Shown piece after piece: positions 1 to 3,386 of a DNA stretch of 7,385 nt. The DNA lies in the NCBI GenBank assembly GCA_937898375.1, contig CALEJX010000317.1, positions 1-7,385 of the forward strand, written 5' to 3'. Position 1 is the first letter of the stretch. Each line of letters starts with the position of its first letter. The notes beneath the pieces are model-generated. The model was given only the letters and a program-made list of their open reading frames with translations. It was not told the origin of the DNA and did no database searches. The DNA is from an uncultured Ruminococcus sp. (GTDB lineage Bacteria; Bacillota; Clostridia; Oscillospirales; Ruminococcaceae). The position numbers were made by a program, and so were the translations under genes.

Positions 1-839
1 CTTTTGACATTTTCAGGCAGTTCGCTCATAATGATACCTTTTCTGTATTCTTCGATATCTGCTTCTCCGCTTTTAAATGCAGCTGTTATATTTGGTCCAA
101 AGGTAATGCTGTCGATAACTTCTTGACCGCCACGATTTGCCGATAACTCGAGTGGAGTAAAGCCTCTGTTTTGCGGCATTCGTGTGTTGTTGCTCAAATC
201 GGTGAACAGTTTGATAAAATCTTCAAGCTGACTTTTTGTCATTAGGATATTCTTTCTATCGAGCATTTTAGATAATGCATCGAATGGTCTATCATCGCAG
301 GTTAGTATCAGTATAAAATCGGAAATTGTATAGTTGATCTCCTCTTCGGACATTTTTAGTCTTGTGCGTAAAAAGTTCATCATTGCTCTGACGTATGGAG
401 TGTCGGCAATGTACATATCATCTTTGTATTTAAGAAGTTCCTGCTTTGGAAGTATCTTTAGCGGTTTATCTATCTGATGATCGGCCATATTATAATAATA
501 CTCATAATCGACATCTACCAAGCTGGAATGAACTATCTCTCGGTCGATAGGCTCTTCCTTAGGTGCGTCAAGATACAATTCGTCCTTGGCGAGAATATAG
601 TAAAAATGCTCTTCGTGGCGTGCTATCTCAGAAAATGCAATGAACTCGTCCAAGGTTATCAAGCCTTTATTCTGTTTGCTGATTATTTTGTAAGCGTCCT
701 TTAGCGGCAATATCTCATACAAATTGGCAAAGGCTTCAAAGTAATCATAAAGGAGCGACATTGTTTCCTGCGGCAGGGCAAGCTTTTTATTCATTCTTGC
801 TATTGTACTTTCAGCGTATATTCTTGGAAATCTACTCAT
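1..839 (-). CDS. Partial uncharacterised protein, SEC-C-type protein resemblance (C-terminus outside window)
   Basis: An uninterrupted minus-strand frame starts at ATG 839 and runs off the left edge after 279 codons with no stop. GAGG (853-850) lies 10 nt before the ATG, and a consensus promoter lies further upstream, so the start is well supported. The visible part is acidic and probably helical, with no signal peptide or membrane segment; it begins MSRFPRIYAEST. Around residues 214-231 it reads LSNNTRMPQNRGFTPLEL. From memory, a similar NNTRxxxNRGxTPxEL stretch occurs in clostridial proteins annotated with a C-terminal SEC-C zinc motif; that C-terminus would lie outside the window, so the assignment is tentative. 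It sits 88 bp downstream of wyl1 on the same strand but has its own promoter, so read-through coupling is possible but not needed. A role in CRISPR function is not indicated. Confidence 0.8.
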   Translation of the reverse strand, partial: MSRFPRIYAESTIARMNKKLALPQETMSLLYDYFEAFANLYEILPLKDAYKIISKQNKGLITLDEFIAFSEIARHEEHFYYILAKDELYLDAPKEEPIDREIVHSSLVDVDYEYYYNMADHQIDKPLKILPKQELLKYKDDMYIADTPYVRAMMNFLRTRLKMSEEEINYTISDFILILTCDDRPFDALSKMLDRKNILMTKSQLEDFIKLFTDLSNNTRMPQNRGFTPLELSANRGGQEVIDSITFGPNITAAFKSGEADIEEYRKGIIMSELPENVK

Positions 840-874
840 TGTGATCTTACCTCGATATTTTTATACTTTACTTG

Positions 875-903
875 ATTATACATTAGGTTATGGTGTTAGT
901 CAA
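875..903 (-). promoter_or_regulatory. Sigma-A-type promoter for the left-edge gene
   Basis: On the minus strand TTGACT (903-898) is followed after 17 nt by TATAAT (880-875). The start codon at 839 lies 36 nt beyond the -10 box, giving a 5' leader of about 29 nt that includes the GAGG ribosome site. The promoter occupies the gap behind the wyl1 stop codon, and no terminator hairpin was seen in that gap. Confidence 0.8.
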
Positions 904-927
904 GGGGGAAGGGGATTTATCTTTTAG

Positions 928-2124
928 TTATTTATATTCGCTGCTTTCCGCTACCCTATCATACACCTCTGCCCCCTCAACATACAGCGTTCTCATCTCA
1001 TTCATGGACTCGGTCGGGGAGAGGATAACGCCGTCTTTACCAAACTTATTGAAATAATATTTGACTTGGATAGGCGGGGAGATAAACTCGTTTACGGCAT
1101 TGGGTTTGGGCTTTTCGTTGCCTTTCAGTATGGGGCGCTGGTAGAGTATCTTGCCGAACATTTCGACGCCCTTTTCGGTGAGATACACCTTGGAAATGTC
1201 ACTATCGTCACTGCCGAAGCGTGGGTCGCTGAGGAGGTGTTTGATAGCCTTGAGGTGGTCTTCTTTCAGCCGTTCGTATTCGGTGACGGCGGAATATTCT
1301 TTTTGGCTGAGCTTTTCTGTTATGCTCAGTCCGCTCAATCTGCTTATGCGGTAGCTGTCGGCTTTGAACTCTTTGCCTGCACTTTTTTCGTCAGACAGGC
1401 AGATGAGATAATTATACATCTTATATTCGTCGCTGACGATACGGTAGGGGATAAGCCTTATGCGGCGCTTTTCACGGCTGTACATACTGGAATAAGCGTA
1501 GACGAAGCTGTCATATCTGCTGCCGTTTTGTTTGATGACTTCATTTATTTTTATGATGCTGTCGGCGAAAATGAGCCTTTCACGCTCGCTGTCTGACAGC
1601 AGGGCGTAACTCTCATATACGGCTTTCAGAAATCTTCTTAGGGTCGAGCCGTATACCTTATTTTCGTACTTAAGGCTATCACTGCTCAGTGTATCATAAA
1701 GTTTACGGCATATGCTGAGCCTTATTCGCACGGCATTTTCAGTCTTGGTCTTTTCGTATTTTGCCGAGAGCTTTGAGATAAGATAGCTTTTTATTATCTC
1801 CTTGCTTTCATCATCAAGACTGCCGTCTATACCCTCTATCTGCCATTGGACAAATGCGATCAGAAGCGGGATACCATTATATTTATAATTGTCGTCGCTC
1901 TTGTATTTTGATGATGCGCTGTATGCTGAGTCAAATATACTTGTAAGAAATGAGGACATTGATACACTGCCGTCGCCGTTAGGAGAAAGGCTTGTTTCAA
2001 ATATGGACTTATCTCTAACAATGACGGCATATGCAGTTGGGAAAAGTGGTATGGACTGTACCTCTGCGATATATGGTACGCCGTCCTCACGCTTGGGCAG
2101 AAATGTGCTTGGGGTCATGTTCAT
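928..2124 (-). CDS. wyl1: WYL-domain accessory protein of the type VI-D system (WYL1)
   Basis: Recognised as the RspWYL1-type protein that accompanies Cas13d. In this family (Yan et al. 2018) it carries a ribbon-helix-helix-like fold plus one WYL domain and enhances Cas13d RNA cleavage; later structural work reported RNA binding and dimerisation. Using the ATG at 2124 (398 aa), the N-terminal part begins MNMTPSTFLPKR, the middle is a helical segment (about 85-205), the WYL core is about residues 218-268 (RRIRLIPYRIVSDEYKMYNY, then SYRISRLSGLS), and a C-terminal domain follows (about 312-385). A GTG at 2133 is in frame but lies inside the Shine-Dalgarno AAGAGGTG (2138-2131), so it is rejected as the start. 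An ATG at 2118 is a weaker alternative. The gene is divergent from the micro-ORFs, array and cas13d. It is full length and unbroken. Confidence 0.95.
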   Translation of the reverse strand: MNMTPSTFLPKREDGVPYIAEVQSIPLFPTAYAVIVRDKSIFETSLSPNGDGSVSMSSFLTSIFDSAYSASSKYKSDDNYKYNGIPLLIAFVQWQIEGIDGSLDDESKEIIKSYLISKLSAKYEKTKTENAVRIRLSICRKLYDTLSSDSLKYENKVYGSTLRRFLKAVYESYALLSDSERERLIFADSIIKINEVIKQNGSRYDSFVYAYSSMYSREKRRIRLIPYRIVSDEYKMYNYLICLSDEKSAGKEFKADSYRISRLSGLSITEKLSQKEYSAVTEYERLKEDHLKAIKHLLSDPRFGSDDSDISKVYLTEKGVEMFGKILYQRPILKGNEKPKPNAVNEFISPPIQVKYYFNKFGKDGVILSPTESMNEMRTLYVEGAEVYDRVAESSEYK

Positions 2125-2144
2125 TTTTATCACCTCTTGAAACC

Positions 2145-2173
2145 ATTATATCTCAAAAACAGCTTTTTGTCAA
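2145..2173 (-). promoter_or_regulatory. Consensus promoter of wyl1 with very short leader
   Basis: Minus strand TTGACA (2173-2168), a 17-nt spacer and TATAAT (2150-2145) match the sigma-A consensus exactly. Transcription should begin near 2138, where the Shine-Dalgarno AAGAGGTG (2138-2131) also begins. The predicted 5' leader is therefore only about 14 nt. This promoter lacks the TGTATACA element found at the two plus-strand promoters. Confidence 0.85.
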
Positions 2174-2247
2174 TAACATAGAAAATTATTTTGCTTAAAT
2201 TATGATATAACTTCCGTAAAAACGTGATAAATGTGTAAAAACATAGA

Positions 2248-2261
2248 CAAAAAAGTTTTTG
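2248..2261. repeat. A/T near-palindrome in the wyl1/micro-ORF divergent region
   Basis: CAAAAA and TTTTTG face each other across a central AG. The element lies upstream of the plus-strand -10 box at 2295 and about 75 bp upstream of the wyl1 -35 box. It could be an operator, an UP-type A/T tract, or chance in AT-rich DNA. The rest of 2174-2294 is AT-rich with no further gene seen. Confidence 0.35.
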
Positions 2262-2276
2262 AAAATTGCACTTTTA

Positions 2277-2306
2277 TTGACGACTTCATGGTGGTATAAT
2301 GTATAC
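2277..2306 (+). promoter_or_regulatory. Promoter P1 of the micro-ORF cluster (extended -10, atypical -35 spacing)
   Basis: TGGTATAAT (2292-2300) is a perfect extended -10 (TGnTATAAT). A TTGACG (2277-2282) stands only 12 nt upstream, too close for a normal -35; at 17 nt the hexamer is the weak TTTTAT (2272-2277). The extended -10 may carry the promoter alone. GTATAATGTATAC (2294-2306) is an inverted repeat (GTATA, ATG, TATAC) over the -10 box. The same 15 nt, TGGTATAATGTATAC, occurs at the CRISPR promoter. The first micro-ORF starts 32 nt downstream of the -10 box. Confidence 0.65.
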
Positions 2307-2318
2307 AGAACAAAGGAC

Positions 2319-2448
2319 AGGAGGTGATGAAAATGGGAAAGACGATCCTTACGGCTATCATTGTAGCTGTACTTGACTGCGCTATCGCAGTTGTCAAGGA
2401 GCTTGGGGACTGAGGTGAATTTACAACAGACAGGAGGTGATGAAAATG
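2319..2448 (+). repeat. 130-bp direct repeat, copy A (peptide unit 1 plus next ribosome site)
   Basis: This stretch aligns without gaps to 2546-2675 (offset 227) and differs at 3 positions: a GTT/GCT valine-to-alanine change, a G/A after the stop codon, and an A/G before the next Shine-Dalgarno. It covers Shine-Dalgarno, the 26-codon ORF, spacer, and the next Shine-Dalgarno plus ATG. The near identity implies recent duplication or gene conversion. Confidence 0.95.
2333..2413 (+). CDS. Micro-ORF 1: 26-aa hydrophobic peptide
   Basis: The ATG at 2333 follows AGGAGGTGATGAAAATG, a full-strength Shine-Dalgarno. The peptide starts MGKTILTAIIVAVLDCAIA and ends in KELGD: a basic start, about 17 hydrophobic residues (5-21) broken by Asp15 and Cys16, and an acidic end. 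That could be a short membrane-spanning or amphipathic helix. It shares 16 of the first 24 residues with micro-ORF 2 although several codons differ only synonymously, which argues that it is translated and selected. I do not recognise the family. Possible roles are a type I toxin-like membrane peptide, a signalling or leader peptide, or a small partner of Cas13d or WYL1; none is shown. A lipoprotein role is unlikely because VLDC is not a lipobox. Confidence 0.75.
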   Translation: MGKTILTAIIVAVLDCAIAVVKELGD

Positions 2449-2547
2449 AGAAAAAAGATACTTACAACTATCCTTTTATCCGTACTTAACTGTGCTATAG
2501 CAGTTGTCAAGGAAATTGAGAGCTGTGACGAGATCACAGTAGACTAG
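2446..2547 (+). CDS. Micro-ORF 2: 33-aa hydrophobic peptide, diverged paralogue
   Basis: It has the same AGGAGGTGATGAAAATG initiation site and starts 32 nt after the micro-ORF 1 stop. The peptide begins MRKKILTTILLSVLNCAIAV and continues VKEIESC, with a longer polar, acidic tail that has a second cysteine and ends TVD. It keeps IL, T, VL, CAIAVVKE of its neighbours, while codons such as TGT for TGC, ATA for ATC and GAA for GAG have drifted; this pattern fits purifying selection on the peptide. The basic head (RKK) before the hydrophobic core suggests an inside-positive membrane orientation. Its TAG stop overlaps the first bases of the Shine-Dalgarno of micro-ORF 3, so translation of the two could be coupled. 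Function unknown. Confidence 0.75.
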   Translation: MRKKILTTILLSVLNCAIAVVKEIESCDEITVD

Positions 2548-2675
2548 GAGGTGATGAAAATGGGAAAGACGATCCTTACGGCTATCATTGTAGCTGTACT
2601 TGACTGCGCTATCGCAGCTGTCAAGGAGCTTGGGGACTGAGATGAATTTACAACAGACGGGAGGTGATGAAAATG
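2546..2675 (+). repeat. 130-bp direct repeat, copy C (peptide unit 3 plus next ribosome site)
   Basis: Partner of 2319-2448, with 127 of 130 positions identical. It begins inside the stop codon of micro-ORF 2 and ends at the ATG of the five-codon stub, so a whole unit was copied in register with the ribosome sites. Confidence 0.95.
2560..2640 (+). CDS. Micro-ORF 3: 26-aa hydrophobic peptide, near-identical to micro-ORF 1
   Basis: It differs from micro-ORF 1 by one nucleotide, changing Val20 to Ala, and has the same full Shine-Dalgarno, which here overlaps the stop of micro-ORF 2. It has the same layout: basic head, hydrophobic core with Asp15-Cys16, and KELGD end. No plus-strand terminator was found between its stop and the CRISPR array, so a transcript from P1 should continue through the stub and the CRISPR promoter into the repeats. 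The function is unknown and inferred only as for its paralogues. Confidence 0.75.
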   Translation: MGKTILTAIIVAVLDCAIAAVKELGD

Positions 2676-2690
2676 TTTTATGTAAAATAG
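2673..2690 (+). pseudogene. Stub of a fourth peptide unit (5 codons)
   Basis: The initiation site GGGAGGTGATGAAAATG is intact, but the frame reads M-F-Y-V-K then TAG. Homology to the other units ends at the ATG, so the body was lost or replaced. Alternatively it works as a very short leader ORF ahead of the CRISPR promoter, which begins 11 nt later. Confidence 0.6.
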
Positions 2691-2700
2691 ATACATTCCA

Positions 2701-2735
2701 TTGACATTCATGCCTGAAAATGGTATAATGTATAC
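2701..2735 (+). promoter_or_regulatory. CRISPR array promoter P2
   Basis: TTGACA (2701-2706), a 17-nt spacer and TATAAT (2724-2729), with the extended TGG in front, form a near-ideal sigma-A promoter. Transcription should begin near 2736, about 70 nt before the first repeat. GTATAATGTATAC (2723-2735) is an inverted repeat over the -10 box, and ATGTATACAT (2728-2737) is a 10-bp perfect palindrome across the start site; either could be an operator. The element TGGTATAATGTATAC is identical in P1. Confidence 0.9.
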
Positions 2736-2805
2736 ATCAAAGCGTCGATAAAATAAGTTTGGTGTTTTATTACAAAATATCATTGATTATTTTGTCTACT
2801 TTGAC
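2736..2805 (+). promoter_or_regulatory. CRISPR leader with internal inverted repeat
   Basis: This AT-rich stretch of about 70 nt lies between the predicted start site and the first repeat. CAAAATA (2773-2779) and TATTTTG (2788-2794) are 7-bp inverted arms around TCATTGAT, 12 nt before the first repeat. The position suits a leader element used in spacer integration or a leader hairpin, but this is inferred from position alone. Confidence 0.6.
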
Positions 2806-3297
2806 CTACTATACTGGTGCGATTTTGCACTAGTCTAAAACCTTTTACGTCTTTTAGCGTTGTCTTATCATCTACTATACTGGTGCGATTTTGCACTAGT
2901 CTAAAACTGTGAAGTCATAGTCGCCCTCAGGGAGCAGCTACTATACTGGTGCGATTTTGCACTAGTCTAAAACAGCCGAAAATCTCCAGAGCCGACGGCT
3001 CCGCTACTATACTGGTGCGATTTTGCACTAGTCTAAAACAGGCGGTGTAATAGTTGATTAATGTAAATACTACTATACTGGTGCGATTTTGCACTAGTCT
3101 AAAACTAACCTACTAATCTTCTATATCTATTTTTTCTACTATACTGGTGCGAATTTGCACTAGTCTAAAACTTGCAGCAATAAAACATTGCAAACATATT
3201 CGCTACTATACTGGTGCGATTTTGCACTAGTCTAAAACTGCAATCATTTGTAAAACGTCCTTTCAAAACTACTATACTGGTGCTTTTTTTGCACTAG
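2806..3297 (+). CRISPR. Type VI-D CRISPR array: 7 intact repeats, 1 degenerate repeat, 7 spacers
   Basis: The 36-nt repeats start at 2806, 2872, 2938, 3004, 3070, 3136 and 3203, with a degenerate eighth at 3269. Each starts CTACTATACTGGTGC and ends GCACTAGTCTAAAAC. Inside, ACTGGTGC pairs with GCACTAGT (8 bp, one G-U) around a six-base loop, the usual Cas13d handle. The loop is GATTTT in six copies and GAATTT in the sixth. Spacers are 30 nt except the sixth (31 nt), at 2842-2871, 2908-2937, 2974-3003, 3040-3069, 3106-3135, 3172-3202 and 3239-3268. With the promoter on the left, transcripts run repeat then spacer, matching Cas13d crRNAs with a 5' handle. The eighth repeat marks the old, trailer end. 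No spacer was seen to match the rest of the window by eye. Confidence 0.99.
3269..3297 (+). repeat. Degenerate terminal CRISPR repeat
   Basis: The first 15 bases match the repeat exactly. The loop is seven T (3284-3290) instead of GATTTT, GCACTAG follows, and then the sequence diverges to CTGGCAAAGTCTAAC, so the TCTAAAAC end is disrupted. A 7-bp stem can still form. Decay at the leader-distal end is normal for CRISPR arrays. Confidence 0.9.
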
Positions 3298-3334
3298 CTG
3301 GCAAAGTCTAACATCAAAAACAACAAATAAAAAA

Positions 3335-3363
3335 ATCCCTTAACGCTCGATGCGCTAAGGGAT
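3335..3363 (-). terminator. Hairpin between array and cas13d, oriented as a minus-strand terminator
   Basis: Twelve-base arms (ATCCCTTAACGC and GCGCTAAGGGAT) pair at 11 positions around TCGAT. A run of A lies on the left side (3328-3335), so on the minus strand the hairpin is followed by TTTTTTTATTTG, as in an intrinsic terminator. On the plus strand no T-run follows, so array transcription can pass into cas13d. As RNA on the plus strand it would sit 9 nt before the cas13d Shine-Dalgarno and could protect the 5' end of the mRNA after crRNA processing upstream. Confidence 0.7.
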
Positions 3364-3386
3364 AACTAATATAAGGAGTAATATTT

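Noticed and set aside
477..704. Plus-strand ORF of 75 codons near the left edge
   Set aside because: It is a shadow of the 279-codon minus-strand frame, which has a promoter, a ribosome site and coherent composition.
1066..1596. Long plus-strand ORF (176 codons) opposite wyl1
   Set aside because: It lies entirely antisense to the recognised WYL1 frame, has no ribosome site, and its composition follows from the codon use of the real gene.
2131..2133. GTG start giving a 401-aa WYL1
   Set aside because: The codon is part of the Shine-Dalgarno itself; ATG at 2124 has correct spacing and agrees with the remembered family start.
2333..2640. Micropeptides as lipoproteins because of the VLDC/VLNC cysteine
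   Set aside because: Asp or Asn just before Cys does not fit the lipobox, and only 10 to 17 residues would remain after processing.
2370..2640. Antisense promoters inside the peptide ORFs (TTGACA on the minus strand)
   Set aside because: The -35 match is good, but at 17 nt the -10 position reads AAGTAC; no adequate -10 box was found, so an antisense antitoxin RNA is not supported.
2544..2783. Minus-strand ORFs (79 and 65 codons) across the peptide units
   Set aside because: They are mirror images of the duplicated units, lack ribosome sites, and share sequence only because of the 130-bp repeat.
2842..3268. Spacers targeting genes within this window (self-targeting)
   Set aside because: No spacer or reverse complement was seen elsewhere in the window by eye; a proper alignment was not possible.
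3335..3363. Plus-strand terminator for the CRISPR array
   Set aside because: The hairpin is followed by AACTAATATAAGG on the plus strand with no T-run; the T-run exists only on the minus strand.
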